Assembly: GCF_020103695.1 (NCBI RefSeq)
Contig: NZ_JAHXBF010000017.1
Span: 124,001 to 188,000 of the forward strand
Length of the DNA: 64,000 nucleotides
Direction of reading: 5' to 3'
From: Hyalangium versicolor
GTDB lineage: Bacteria; Myxococcota; Myxococcia; Myxococcales; Myxococcaceae
Below the pieces are notes generated by a model. That model was not told where the DNA came from. It did no database searches and saw nothing but the letters and a program-made list of their open reading frames with translations. Positions 1 to 9,335 of this stretch are shown here, piece by piece. Within the stretch, counting starts at the first letter, position 1, and each line of letters begins with the position of its first letter. The position numbers and the translations under genes were made by a program.

Positions 1-14
1 ACGGCAGAGGTCGA

Positions 15-980
15 TCAGAGACAGGGCCCGCAGTCCTTGCAGTTGCCCGGGGTGGTCCCTGTCCCACAGGACTCACTGATCTGACAGGTGCCGTCACCGC
101 AGTGGTAGATATCCTCATGCCGCAGCCGCGTGGTCATCGGCCGATAGTTCTTCCCGTTGTAGGTACAAGACAGGTAGTAGTTGTGTTTGGACTCGGCGAC
201 GCAGAAGTCCGAACAGCGGCCCACCTGATGAATGGGCAGGCACTTGTCCACGCCACTGGGATTGGACATCTCGAGCCCGCAGGCCCTCACGCTGCTGTCC
301 GCCGAAGACCAGACAGCGTCGTTGCCAGCAAAGAGCCCCTCCTGCGTGAAGAGGTTGCCGAAGAAGCAGGCCTCCTTCTCCGGAAAATCGTTGAGCTCCC
401 TGGTACCAATGGGAATCGGCGAACCACTGGAATCCAGCCCCATGATGGAGAAGGGAACATGGACGCCGAACTTGTTGGCATGTGCGGCGAGGCAGGAGGT
501 GATGACTTGCTGCTCGACTGCGGTGGCCGGCATGCCGCCCGCCCAGCTCGGAGTCAGCCCCAGTTCTCCGAGCCATGTGTACTGGACCTTTGTCTTGGGG
601 TTCTTCCAGGTCCGGCTGCTTCCCGCGGGCACGGCGCATTTCACGATGTACTGCATGACCATGGCGGTCAGGCCTGGATCCTGGTTGAACCAGGTAGCGA
701 ATTGCGTGGTACCCAGCCCGTTGGTGCCCAACCCGTTGGTACCCAGCCCGTTGGTACCCAGCCCGTTGGTGCCCAGCCCGTTGGTGCCCAACCCATTGAT
801 GCTCAGGCCATTCTCCTCCTGCAACGAGGCGCTCATGGCTCCCAAGGCAGGGGGCGTCTCCTCTCGCGTGGGATCGGCGCAGCCACAAGCCAGGAGCATG
901 AATAACACCCCTGGCCGCACACACCAGCCCACACTCCAATCACGGTGATGCTGGCGAGAATGTAAGTCATACCCACTCAT
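15..980 (-). CDS. secreted lipoprotein with NGLGT pentapeptide repeats
   Basis: Predicted surface lipoprotein of unknown function. A hydrophobic stretch ends in the lipobox LLAC, about 32 residues after the chosen start. It is followed by six tandem NGLGT pentapeptides and a roughly 230-residue cysteine-rich domain ending CGDGTC...CKDCGPC. I chose the ATG at 980 because a G-rich Shine-Dalgarno (GGGGGG) lies 5 nt upstream; an ATG at 1037 and GTGs nearer the signal peptide are alternatives. NGLGT-type repeats followed by a Cys-rich domain are common in myxobacterial exported proteins (from memory of the group). The gene diverges from the choice-of-anchor A lipoprotein, with about 250 bp between. 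Coding is secure; function is unknown. Confidence 0.8.
   Translation of the reverse strand: MSGYDLHSRQHHRDWSVGWCVRPGVLFMLLACGCADPTREETPPALGAMSASLQEENGLSINGLGTNGLGTNGLGTNGLGTNGLGTNGLGTTQFATWFNQDPGLTAMVMQYIVKCAVPAGSSRTWKNPKTKVQYTWLGELGLTPSWAGGMPATAVEQQVITSCLAAHANKFGVHVPFSIMGLDSSGSPIPIGTRELNDFPEKEACFFGNLFTQEGLFAGNDAVWSSADSSVRACGLEMSNPSGVDKCLPIHQVGRCSDFCVAESKHNYYLSCTYNGKNYRPMTTRLRHEDIYHCGDGTCQISESCGTGTTPGNCKDCGPCL
708..797 (-). repeat. six tandem 15-bp repeats encoding NGLGT
   Basis: Six in-frame copies of a 15-bp unit (AACGGGCTGGG plus a variable end on the coding strand) encode NGLGT x6. The copies differ only at synonymous positions, consistent with slippage kept under coding selection. Confidence 0.85.
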
Positions 981-1232
981 GGAGGCCCCCCAGGGCTGAG
1001 ACATGCACCGTGTCACTCGCGGGCTTGTCTGTGTCATCTATAGGGAGAAAGCCCTGTCTCAAGAATGACCCTGCCGGGGGGAAGAGCTGTCGAGTAGCCC
1101 TCAATCCCCTCCTTGCGGTCCGACGGGTCCTCTTGCGGTCGGCGGATTGGACACACCGCGTTAAAGGCGCATTTCACGGTTAAACCGCTTTTGCCGTGGA
1201 TCCCGTGTCCACTTGGTGGCAATATCCCGGTT

Positions 1233-2837
1233 ATGCGCGTTTTCCGAACGTTCGCCTTGTCCGCCGCTCTGCTGTCGCTGCCTGCCTGCGGTCTGATGGG
1301 TTCTGAAGATGAGCAGGGGCCTGGCGCAGGGAGCAGCAACCTCGACGATAACGGCGCCTGCTCGCCCGATTCCTCGGTCGTCCCGGTCCACTTGAATGAC
1401 TACAACCTGTTCCTGCTCGGGGACTACACCCTGGGCACGGACGTGGAGGGCAAGGTCGCGGCGGCTGGCAACATCACCATGGACAACTTCTCCGTGGGCT
1501 GGAGGCTGCCGGCCACGGACATCGCCAACACGCTGGTGGCGGGCGGCAACCTGACGCTCACCCATGGCGGCGTCTGGGGTGATGCATGGCACGGGGGTAG
1601 CTACAGCGCCGATCAGTCGGTGGTCTACTCGCGAGGCGCCGTGTCGCAGGGCGCTCCCATCGACTTCGCCGCCCGCGGCACGGAGCTGGTCAACCTGTCC
1701 GCCCAGTTGGCCAGCCAGACGGCCAACGGCACCACGACGCGCGAGAGCTGGGGCGGCCTCATGCTGCGCGGCACGAGTGCGTGGCGGAACATCTTCGACG
1801 TGAACGCCAGCGACTTCACCGGCGCCAAGCTGTGGTCCATCGACGCGCCGGCCGGCTCCTTCGTGGTGGTCAACATCCACGGGGCCTCGGCCACGTTCGG
1901 CGGCTTCGCCACCCAGTTCAGCGGAGGCATCGACCAGCACGGCGTGCTCTACAACTTCGTGGACACCACCAGCATCACCGCCGAGGGCTTCGGCTTCTGG
2001 GGCACGGTGCTGGCGCCCTTCGCTGACATCCACTTCACCAACGGCAGCTTCGATGGCGGCATCTACGCGAAGTCGCTGACGGGCAACGCCGAGGGCCATA
2101 TCAACGCGCTGGCGGAGCACACCATCTGCCAGCCGCCGCCTCCTCCTACCGACGGCGGCACTGGCGGTGAGACGCCCGATGGCGGCAGTGGCGGTGAGAC
2201 GCCCGACGGCGGCAATGGCGGTGGTCCGTCCGATGGAGGCACTGGCGGTCCGTCCGATGGCGGCAGTGGTGGTGGTACGCCTGACGGCGGCCATGGCGGT
2301 AACGATGGCGGTTGCCCCGACGGTGGCCACGATCACGGCGGCGGCGGTGGTGGGCACCACGATGGTGACGGGTGCCCCAACGGTGGTCACGATCACGGCG
2401 GTGGCGGTCACCACGATGGTGACGGATGCCCCAACGGCGGCCACGATCACGGCGGTGGTGGCGGCGGCGGCGGTCACCACGACGGTGACGGATGCCCCAA
2501 CGGTGGCCACGATCACGGCGGTGGTGGTGGTGGCAACCACGGTGGTGGCGGTGGTGGGCACCACGATGGTGACGGGTGCCCCAACGGTGGCCACGATCAC
2601 GGCGGCGGTGGCGGTGGCGGCCACGGTGGTGGCGGCGGCGGCGGCGGTCACCACGATGGTGACGGGTGCCCCAACGGTGGCCACGATCACGGCGGTGGCG
2701 GTGGCGGTGGCGGCCACGGTGGTGGCGGTGGTGGTAGCGGCGGTCACCACAATGGTGATGGTTGCCCCAACGGTGACCACAATCACGGTGGTGGCGGCTA
2801 CGGCGGTGGCGGTGGCGGCTACGGCGGCAACCACTGA
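1233..2837 (+). CDS. choice-of-anchor A lipoprotein with Gly/His-rich tail
   Basis: Exported lipoprotein. The start MRVFRTFALSAALLSLPACG gives a classic signal peptide with lipobox LPAC, so an upstream in-frame ATG at 1113 is rejected. Residues about 45-300 match the choice-of-anchor A family (LNDYNLFLLGDYTLGTDVEG...AAAGNITM...SVGWRLP), a beta-rich extracellular domain often paired with different surface anchors. The last ~235 residues are low complexity: Asp-Gly-Gly spacers, then units with HHDGDGCPNGGHDHGG interleaved with polyglycine. The His/Asp/Cys density suggests metal binding, but this is inference. It stands alone and diverges from the NGLGT lipoprotein. Confidence 0.8.
   Translation: MRVFRTFALSAALLSLPACGLMGSEDEQGPGAGSSNLDDNGACSPDSSVVPVHLNDYNLFLLGDYTLGTDVEGKVAAAGNITMDNFSVGWRLPATDIANTLVAGGNLTLTHGGVWGDAWHGGSYSADQSVVYSRGAVSQGAPIDFAARGTELVNLSAQLASQTANGTTTRESWGGLMLRGTSAWRNIFDVNASDFTGAKLWSIDAPAGSFVVVNIHGASATFGGFATQFSGGIDQHGVLYNFVDTTSITAEGFGFWGTVLAPFADIHFTNGSFDGGIYAKSLTGNAEGHINALAEHTICQPPPPPTDGGTGGETPDGGSGGETPDGGNGGGPSDGGTGGPSDGGSGGGTPDGGHGGNDGGCPDGGHDHGGGGGGHHDGDGCPNGGHDHGGGGHHDGDGCPNGGHDHGGGGGGGGHHDGDGCPNGGHDHGGGGGGNHGGGGGGHHDGDGCPNGGHDHGGGGGGGHGGGGGGGGHHDGDGCPNGGHDHGGGGGGGGHGGGGGGSGGHHNGDGCPNGDHNHGGGGYGGGGGGYGGNH
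2320..2830 (+). repeat. low-complexity coding repeats, Gly/His/Asp-rich
   Basis: Imperfect tandem units encode HHDGDGCPNGGHDHGG separated by Gly runs of variable length. There are about seven units, with spacer length differing from unit to unit, which indicates slippage or recombination. The frame stays open throughout. Confidence 0.8.
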
Positions 2838-2955
2838 GGTGAGGGTCTGTGCGGCGTTGCCTCGCCAGTGAGCTGCCCCCCGCCTCCTTCAGCAGTCCCT
2901 ACCGCACCCGATGCTGCCCGGGCCACTCGTGGGCCCAAGCAGCAGGTGGAGCGCG

Positions 2956-3381
2956 TCAGGTCCTCACGACGCCGTCATAGAAGCCGTAGCCCCCGGGGAT
3001 GAAGAAGTCCTTCCCCGGCTCCAGCCCGAAGGCTCGGATGACGGTCGCCGTGATGTCCTGTGAGCGCGGTGCGCGCGTCACCTTCTCCCCGGACTCCTCC
3101 ACCAGCGTCACCGGCGCGCCCATGGGGGAGCCGTTCATCGTCTCGTCGTACCCGCCGAGCATCTGGTTCCCCTGGATCCCGCCACCCACGAGGATGGCGC
3201 ACGTCGCGGGATGGTGGTCGCTCCCCTGCTTCGGGAACGTCCGCCCGAAGTCGCTGTAGACATAGACCAGCGTCTCGTCCAGCAGCGACCGGGACGGGTT
3301 GGACCGGCTCGGGGTCAGGCTCATCTCGATGCACAGCCGCCCCACCATCTCGAGCGCGATGCGCAGGTGGTTGGTGTGCAT
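2956..3381 (-). pseudogene. DUF1501 family protein, 3' remnant
   Basis: The peptide retains the C-terminal part of the DUF1501 (sulfatase-like fold) family: LLDETLVYVYSDFGRTF, then DHHPATCAILVGGGIQGN, then DITATVIRAFGLEPGKDFF. Full-length members are about 400-480 residues; only about 140 remain. The reading frame stays open upstream to 3483, but that part (Arg-rich) does not resemble the family, so the 5' two thirds appear lost. No promoter or convincing ribosome site was seen. I call it a decayed gene. Confidence 0.6.
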
Positions 3382-3498
3382 ATGCCGCGACCTCACTCGC
3401 CGGAGCCACGCGGATACGCAGAGGGAACGGCGCCCGCGCTTCGAACGACGGAAGAGACTCCTTCGGGGGGCTTCACCCCACACGTTGAGGCTTCGCCT

Positions 3499-4878
3499 CT
3501 ACAGCTTCTCCTCCGTCACGTCCCGGTAGAAAGTGATCTGGCCGAAGGTGCCATCGGCGAAAGGCACGGGCTTGGAAGTCCACCGGACCACGCGCCGCGG
3601 AACCATTTGGAGCTCGAAGTCCTCCCGCCCCACGTAGGGGCCCTCCGCCATGACGCGCACCCGGCGCACGAAGTCCAGGGGATCCTTGAAGCGCGTCGCG
3701 AAGGCCCGGATGAACGCATCCCGCTGCATGCCGATCAGCTCGTCCACACTCCGGTCCGCCAGCCAGGACATGTACTCGTTGGCGAAGAGGATGACGCGCC
3801 GGTGATCGAGGATCATCACCGCGTCCTCGAAGCTGTTGAGCGCCGCGGCCAGGATGTCTGCACGCAGGCGCTGCCCCGCGTGTGCACTCCGCTCCGCGTG
3901 CAGCGAGGCCTGGCTCTTGCGCAGCTGCAAACGGAGCTCGAGTTCTCCGGCCACCCGGCGCGCCAGCGCCACCAGCGTGTCCACCTGCTCGGCGGAGATG
4001 CCCAGCGGCTTCTGATCAAGGATGCACAAGGTCCCCAGCACCGTGCCCTCGCGGGTGATGAGCGGGGCGCCCGCGTACGAGCGGAACAAGCCCTCGCGCA
4101 CCAGCCGGTTGCTGCTGAAGACGGGGTGAATGGTAGCGTCGGGGACCACCAGGGGAGTGGGCTGGTCCGCCTCCACCACGTGGGCGCAGAGGGCCACCTC
4201 GCGCTCGGTGCCACGGTCCTGAAGCACCTGGCCGCCGATCCCCACGTACGCCTTGAACCACTGCCGCTTCTCGAGCACCAGCGACAGGAGTGCGATGGGC
4301 ACATCGAAGGCCTGCGCCGTCTCCCGCACGAGCCGCTGGAGCGTCTCGTCCGCTGGCCCCTCATCGACGAGATTCAGGCTGGCCAGCTTCGTCAGGCGCC
4401 CCTGCTCCCGCACCGTGGCTGTGGCGCTCTCGTCGAGCGGAGGCAGCTGGGGGATGGGGGCGGAAGGCTCGAAGGGGGAAGCCGTGGAGGCAGGGGCCTC
4501 GGGCAGCTTGCGCCCGAGCGCACGATAGAGGGTCCGACGGTGCGACTCGACGGAGACGCTCTTGGCGAGGACCTCTTGAATGCCCAGGAGATCCTTTTGC
4601 TCGAGGGCCGCGTTGCGCATCTTCACGAAGGCGGAGATCACAATGATCCGGGCGAAGGGCGAGCGCTTCCGGATCTCGCGGATCAGCTCGAAGCCGTCGA
4701 TCCCTGCCAGGGACAGCTCGGTGAGCACCACGGTGGGAGCCTCGGGGCGCCCCAGAAGCGTGGCCTTCGCGGATTTCCCATCCGGAACGACGACGGGCTC
4801 CAGGCCCAGCTCAGCCAGCACTCCCTGAAACTTCGAGGACCACGCGGTATCGGGCTCAACGATCATTCCCCAGGCCAT
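3499..4878 (-). CDS. receiver-like / GAF / PAS signalling protein (Glu in place of phospho-Asp)
   Basis: Cytoplasmic signalling protein of 459 residues with three domains: receiver-like (about 3-115), GAF (about 165-330) and C-terminal PAS (about 345-455). In the receiver, acidic residues E8 and D10, S82 and K106 fit the fold. The phospho-acceptor position reads LTELSLAGIDG, so Glu54 stands where Asp is expected. This suggests a constitutively 'on' or phosphorylation-independent receiver (inference). No histidine-kinase or output domain follows, so it may act by protein contact. The start at 4878 has AGGGAAG about 8 nt upstream; the longer form from 4923 lacks this. It diverges from the gene at 4973. 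Confidence 0.8.
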   Translation of the reverse strand: MAWGMIVEPDTAWSSKFQGVLAELGLEPVVVPDGKSAKATLLGRPEAPTVVLTELSLAGIDGFELIREIRKRSPFARIIVISAFVKMRNAALEQKDLLGIQEVLAKSVSVESHRRTLYRALGRKLPEAPASTASPFEPSAPIPQLPPLDESATATVREQGRLTKLASLNLVDEGPADETLQRLVRETAQAFDVPIALLSLVLEKRQWFKAYVGIGGQVLQDRGTEREVALCAHVVEADQPTPLVVPDATIHPVFSSNRLVREGLFRSYAGAPLITREGTVLGTLCILDQKPLGISAEQVDTLVALARRVAGELELRLQLRKSQASLHAERSAHAGQRLRADILAAALNSFEDAVMILDHRRVILFANEYMSWLADRSVDELIGMQRDAFIRAFATRFKDPLDFVRRVRVMAEGPYVGREDFELQMVPRRVVRWTSKPVPFADGTFGQITFYRDVTEEKL

Positions 4879-4972
4879 GGGGTTCTTCCCTATCACGGTG
4901 GCGGCATGGCCAGTCGGGCACACGCGCTACAATGCGCGTGGATGGACACCATGACGGCCCGATGGAGCGCAT

Positions 4973-6643
4973 ATGGAGATCAAGGAGTTCCTGAGCATCA
5001 ACGATGACTTTCTCATCCCGGGCGCGCCGGCCACCACCCCGGACCGACAAAAAGCCGCTGACGCAGTGCGGAAGATCGTCAAGGTCGCGGCGACGCAGGA
5101 CACCTACTTCGTCAAGACCAACGCGGAGAAGAACCTCTACACGTGCGTGCTCGGATGGAACCACGCCATCGTGCTGACCAAGGCCGGCGACCACTACGTG
5201 CCGGGGCTGGTCTTCTGCTTTGGCAACAACTCGGGCCAGAAGGCCTACGGGGCTGCGCCTGATCTCCCGCTGCTGGAGCGGGTGGATGTGGACGGGCTCG
5301 GCGGCAAGCACACATGGACCCTGCGGACCGCTCCCCCACTCCCCCTCGAGCGGCTCGTCACCTACGGGGTCAGCTCGTGCTCCTTCTCGGTGATGTACGC
5401 GGAGGATCTCAGCCTCATCGGCGTCTCGCACCTGTCCGGCGAACCCCCGATTCCCCTCGACGGCATCTTCAAGCTGGTGCACGACGACGAGGTGGAGCCC
5501 ACCAAGCACTTCTTCGCTTCGGTGCTCCCTCAGGAGAATGAGTTCCAGAAGTTCACCCGGGACCGCTCGCTGCAGGGGAAGGAGATTGAGACCGCCGTGC
5601 TCCTGACCCGAGGCATGATTCCCAAAGAAGGGAGCGGCGCCCACCTGAACCCCCAGATGGGGCACACCGAGATCGGCCTCGCCTTCACTCCCGAGGGTCC
5701 CTTCTGTGACGGGATTCTCGGCCTCGAGGCCGACCTGAACTACAGCCGATTGCTGTCCACCGCGCAGGTGTCTCGCCTCAGAGCGTTCGCCAGCGAGGAC
5801 GGCATCGAGCGGAACCTCCTCTTCTCGACGAGCTTCAACGTCCCCACGGTGATGTCGCTGGCGCAGGTGTTCGCGGACAAGGGCTTTCCCCTCTCGGCGG
5901 GCGCGGCGCTGGCGGCGATGGAGCGGAACGAGCCGCGGACCTGGAGCCTGAAGGACAAGGGGCGCGAGTATCGGATCGTGACCGTCATCAAGGACGGAGC
6001 TCTAGAGAGAATCACCCAATATACCTACGTCGAGAAGGTGACCCTCACGGGCAGGGTCTTGAAGAACGGGACGATCGACGATTCGCAAAACGCCCTGTGG
6101 ATGTACCTCAACAGCAAGAACGTGGATGCGCTCAAAGGCCGTGAGGAGCCGCCCGACCTCACCGTCAAGCTCGGGCAGGATGCCGTGCTCACCGTGGTCC
6201 AGAAAGACCGCCGGTGGAGCATCGTCCAGGGAGACAACACCATCGAGATCACTCGCGGCGCCGAGCGGAGCATCCGGAAGAAGACGAAGAGCCTCGAGTT
6301 CTTCTGCGCGGAGGAGGCCAGGCACATCGTGGAGGACGTGCTCAAACCCCTGGCCGACGGCGACTTCGGATTTCCCGCCATCCACCGCGCGATCTTCGCT
6401 GGCATCAGCAACAAGCTGAAGCAGGTCAGGCACTTCTACTACTCGAGGGACGCCTTCCTCTATTACGAGTACGAAGTCGCCAACGGAGTGCAGTGGGGGG
6501 ACACGTGGCAGGCGGGCAAGGCTACCGCGCGCATGCTGGGCCACTTCCTCTGCGGCGAAAGCAAGACTCATCCCTACGCCAAGGCGATCTCGGATGTCAT
6601 CAAGGTGAATCGCTACGAGTTCAAGATCCCGCTGGGCGGGTAG
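4973..6643 (+). CDS. hypothetical protein, 556 aa
   Basis: I do not recognise this protein. It has no signal peptide, transmembrane segment or obvious catalytic motif. It is a mixed alpha/beta cytoplasmic protein of even composition with myxobacterial codon usage. Residues about 310-345 (RTWSLKDKGREYRIV) look like a small beta-rich insert. The start at 4973 lies 94 bp from the divergent receiver-GAF-PAS start, so the two may share control. The coding call is secure because the frame is long and the composition ordinary. Confidence 0.75.
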   Translation: MEIKEFLSINDDFLIPGAPATTPDRQKAADAVRKIVKVAATQDTYFVKTNAEKNLYTCVLGWNHAIVLTKAGDHYVPGLVFCFGNNSGQKAYGAAPDLPLLERVDVDGLGGKHTWTLRTAPPLPLERLVTYGVSSCSFSVMYAEDLSLIGVSHLSGEPPIPLDGIFKLVHDDEVEPTKHFFASVLPQENEFQKFTRDRSLQGKEIETAVLLTRGMIPKEGSGAHLNPQMGHTEIGLAFTPEGPFCDGILGLEADLNYSRLLSTAQVSRLRAFASEDGIERNLLFSTSFNVPTVMSLAQVFADKGFPLSAGAALAAMERNEPRTWSLKDKGREYRIVTVIKDGALERITQYTYVEKVTLTGRVLKNGTIDDSQNALWMYLNSKNVDALKGREEPPDLTVKLGQDAVLTVVQKDRRWSIVQGDNTIEITRGAERSIRKKTKSLEFFCAEEARHIVEDVLKPLADGDFGFPAIHRAIFAGISNKLKQVRHFYYSRDAFLYYEYEVANGVQWGDTWQAGKATARMLGHFLCGESKTHPYAKAISDVIKVNRYEFKIPLGG

Positions 6644-6685
6644 CCCCAACCGGAACTCCTCGTTAGTTTTGAATTTCTGACATTG

Positions 6686-6734
6686 CGTCCTCGTCGGGGA
6701 GCCGCGCCGGGCCGGCGGCTTTCCGACGAGGACG
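6686..6734 (+). promoter_or_regulatory. long hairpin covering the ribosome site of the CARDB lipoprotein
   Basis: CGTCCTCGTCGG (6686-6697) is the exact reverse complement of CCGACGAGGACG (6723-6734). Inside, GG/TT can wobble-pair and AGCCGC pairs with GCGGCT, giving about 20 bp. The downstream arm contains GAGGA, the likely Shine-Dalgarno for the ATG at 6741. The folded RNA would hide the ribosome site. There is no T run, so a simple terminator of the upstream gene is less likely, though not excluded. Confidence 0.6.
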
Positions 6735-6740
6735 TGTTCT

Positions 6741-9110
6741 ATGAGCGGTAGGAGCAGGAGTGTTGAGGCTGCCGTTGGGGCGGCCGTGTGGATGACTCTG
6801 GCGGCGTGCGGTGGGCCGCCCGAGACCCAGCCGGCGGCGGGCTTGAGTACGGCTCGGCGGGCCGTCACGACAGGCCCGGACTTCGTGGTGACCGAAATCT
6901 TCGTGCCCGGATTGGTGTCAGGCAACTTCCCGGAGGTCTTCGCCTTCGCGACCGTCTGCAACGTGGGCTTCGAGGAGGGCTTGCCAACGGTGTCGGCTTA
7001 CATGTCCACCGACCCCGTCGTGACTCAGGGCTCGCCCTCCAACCCCTCGCCGGATACCTACTTCGGCTCCGCGAGCGGCAGCTACTCCCTCAGCCCAGGG
7101 TTGTGCGAGACGATCCATATCGGCGACTCCCCCTGGCCTACCGAAGGGGTGTTCTACCTGGGCGTGTTCGTGGATCCGCAGAACACGATCCCCGAGGTGA
7201 ACGAGGACAACAACACCCGGGTGAGCGGCCGCATCGCCGTGGGCTACAAGCCGGATTTGATCGTGACTTCGGTAACGGGGCCCACCAGTGCGAAGCCGCG
7301 TGATGAGTTCACCACCCAGGTGAAGGTCTGCAACCAGGGCCCCCTGTACACCTGGGCGAAATTGGAACTGTACCTGTCCGAGGACACCGTCATCACCCCG
7401 AGCTCGTCCTCCAGCGACTCGCCGGATGAAGAGGTGGGCTACGTGAACTACATCGACCTCGGCAGCGGGAAGTGCCAGACGTTGAACATCCACACCTATA
7501 CCGAGAGAACGGGGACGTTCTACCTCGGCGCCGTAGTGGCTCCGGTGAACGGCGAGCCGGAGCTGAGCGAGAGCAACAACTCGCTCGCGGACAGCCGCAT
7601 CAGCATTGGCGAAGAGCCAGACTTCGTGGTGTCCGCCATCACGGGGCCCGCTAGCGTGGAATTGGACTCCTTCGCCCTCTACTCCGTCACGGTGTGCAAC
7701 CAGGGGACGGCTGGCGGCTCAGCGGACTTCGAGCTGTACCTGTCCGAAGATGCCATCATCACTCCGGAAGGGCCGGACAGACCGGACGTGGACCACCTGC
7801 TGGGCTCCCATTCCACTTATTACCTGGACCCAGGCGAGTGCAGGACGCAAGAAGTGGGCGGCTATGCCCGCTCGCAAGGCACGTACTACGTGGGCGCCGT
7901 GGTGAATGGTGACAGGGATATTGACGAGCTCCGCGAGGATAACAACACGCGGGTGGGCGACCGCCTCAGCGTCGGCTCCGGGCCCGACCTCGTGGTGTCT
8001 GCCGTGACGGGATCGACCCTCGACTCGGAATACCCACTCACCGCCTCCGTCACGGTGTGCAACCAGGGCACGGCACCGAACTTGACGGACGCGGACGTCC
8101 GGCTCTACCTGTCCCTGGACCCCCTCATCACTCCAGGCGCGCCAGACGCCCCCTCGCCGGATTACACCGTGGGCTACGAATACATACCCTCGATCGATCC
8201 AGGCGAGTGCCGGACGGTCTCGATCAACAGTTGGGCCGCGTCATTATGGTTCGGCGCGCACTACGTGGGCGCTTCGGTGAATGAGTCTGGGTCCTGGCCT
8301 GAGGAGCTCCGGTCGGACAACAACACACGGGTGGGGAACCGCATCGGCATTGGCGACGTGCCCGACTTCGTGGTGTCCGCCGTGACAGGGCCGGTCAGCG
8401 CGCTGCCGGATCAAGCCTTCACTACCTCGGTGACGGTGTGCAACCAGGGGCATTGGCCTGGCGGAACGCACGTGCAGGTGTATCTGTCCGACGACACCGT
8501 CATCACCCCTTACACTCAATATGACAGCTCGCCGGATTACTACTTCGGCGAAGGGTCCACGAATTACCTCAACCCAGGCGAGTGCCAAACGCTCTCGATC
8601 GAGTGGTGGAATCCCCCGGAGGGGCGCTTCTACCTGGGTGCTGTCGCGGCCTTGGGTAACTATCGCGATTCAGCCGAGGTCCTCCTGGACAACAATTCGC
8701 TCGCAGGCAATCGGATTGGCATCGGCAGCAAGCCGGACTTCATCGTGTCCGCCGCGACGGGGCCCACGAGTGCTCACGAGGAAGAGCCCTTCACGACTTC
8801 TGTGACGGTGTGCAATCAGGGCACTGCGACGGACTCGCCCAGCGTGGATTTGTACCTGTCGAAGGATGAGATCATCACCCCCTACTCGCCCTACTCCAGC
8901 TCGCCGGACTTCAACGTGGGCCGTGGGTACATGAGCGACCTCGGTCCTGGCCAGTGCCAGACGCTGGAGGTAGAGGGTTGGGCGTTCGTCCCGCCGGGCA
9001 CCTACTATCTGGCCGCAACCATCGACTCGGGCGGCGGCGGCGACGACGAGCGTGAGTTGTTCCTGGACAACAACACCCGGATCATCGAGCAGTTCACCCT
9101 CACGCACTGA
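6741..9110 (+). CDS. lipoprotein with six CARDB repeats
   Basis: Exported lipoprotein of 789 residues. The signal peptide ends in the lipobox LAAC at about residue 23. Six repeats of about 120 residues follow, each with the CARDB/APHP pattern: PDFVVSAVTGP, then VTVCNQG, then LYLSxDxxITP, then SPD, then PGECxT, then GxYYLGAVV, then DNNxRxG. CARDB domains are extracellular beta sandwiches involved in adhesion or matrix binding. No catalytic domain is present, so it is probably a cell-surface structural or adhesion protein. The start is fixed by the signal peptide and by GAGGA 8 nt upstream. A strong 14-bp hairpin follows the stop. Confidence 0.87.
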   Translation: MSGRSRSVEAAVGAAVWMTLAACGGPPETQPAAGLSTARRAVTTGPDFVVTEIFVPGLVSGNFPEVFAFATVCNVGFEEGLPTVSAYMSTDPVVTQGSPSNPSPDTYFGSASGSYSLSPGLCETIHIGDSPWPTEGVFYLGVFVDPQNTIPEVNEDNNTRVSGRIAVGYKPDLIVTSVTGPTSAKPRDEFTTQVKVCNQGPLYTWAKLELYLSEDTVITPSSSSSDSPDEEVGYVNYIDLGSGKCQTLNIHTYTERTGTFYLGAVVAPVNGEPELSESNNSLADSRISIGEEPDFVVSAITGPASVELDSFALYSVTVCNQGTAGGSADFELYLSEDAIITPEGPDRPDVDHLLGSHSTYYLDPGECRTQEVGGYARSQGTYYVGAVVNGDRDIDELREDNNTRVGDRLSVGSGPDLVVSAVTGSTLDSEYPLTASVTVCNQGTAPNLTDADVRLYLSLDPLITPGAPDAPSPDYTVGYEYIPSIDPGECRTVSINSWAASLWFGAHYVGASVNESGSWPEELRSDNNTRVGNRIGIGDVPDFVVSAVTGPVSALPDQAFTTSVTVCNQGHWPGGTHVQVYLSDDTVITPYTQYDSSPDYYFGEGSTNYLNPGECQTLSIEWWNPPEGRFYLGAVAALGNYRDSAEVLLDNNSLAGNRIGIGSKPDFIVSAATGPTSAHEEEPFTTSVTVCNQGTATDSPSVDLYLSKDEIITPYSPYSSSPDFNVGRGYMSDLGPGQCQTLEVEGWAFVPPGTYYLAATIDSGGGGDDERELFLDNNTRIIEQFTLTH

Positions 9111-9124
9111 GTCATACGGCAAGA

Positions 9125-9160
9125 CGAGAGGCTCCAGGGGCACAAACCTGGAGCCTCTCG
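9125..9160 (+). terminator. hairpin after the CARDB gene
   Basis: CGAGAGGCTCCAGG and CCTGGAGCCTCTCG form a perfect 14-bp stem with an 8-nt loop, 14 bp after the stop at 9110. No T run follows, so it would act as a structural or 3'-protective stem, or as a poor intrinsic terminator. Confidence 0.7.
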
Positions 9161-9335
9161 AGTGTTGGTGGCCCTGTCCCGCTCGGCATATGCCCTACCC
9201 CGTGCTGCTGTGGACGGAACTATCCATCCAGGAAGGGATTGGCTCCGTCCCTATATTGTCTGGCTTACCGCGGCCGCATGGAAGTATGGTCTGTCTTCAC
9301 GCGGAGAGGACTCCGCGCATTCCATGGAGGTTCTG

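Noticed and set aside
1161..2834. 557-codon open frame on the minus strand opposite the anchor A gene
   Set aside because: It is a Val/Ala/Thr-rich shadow of the Gly/His repeats and has no leader or family resemblance.
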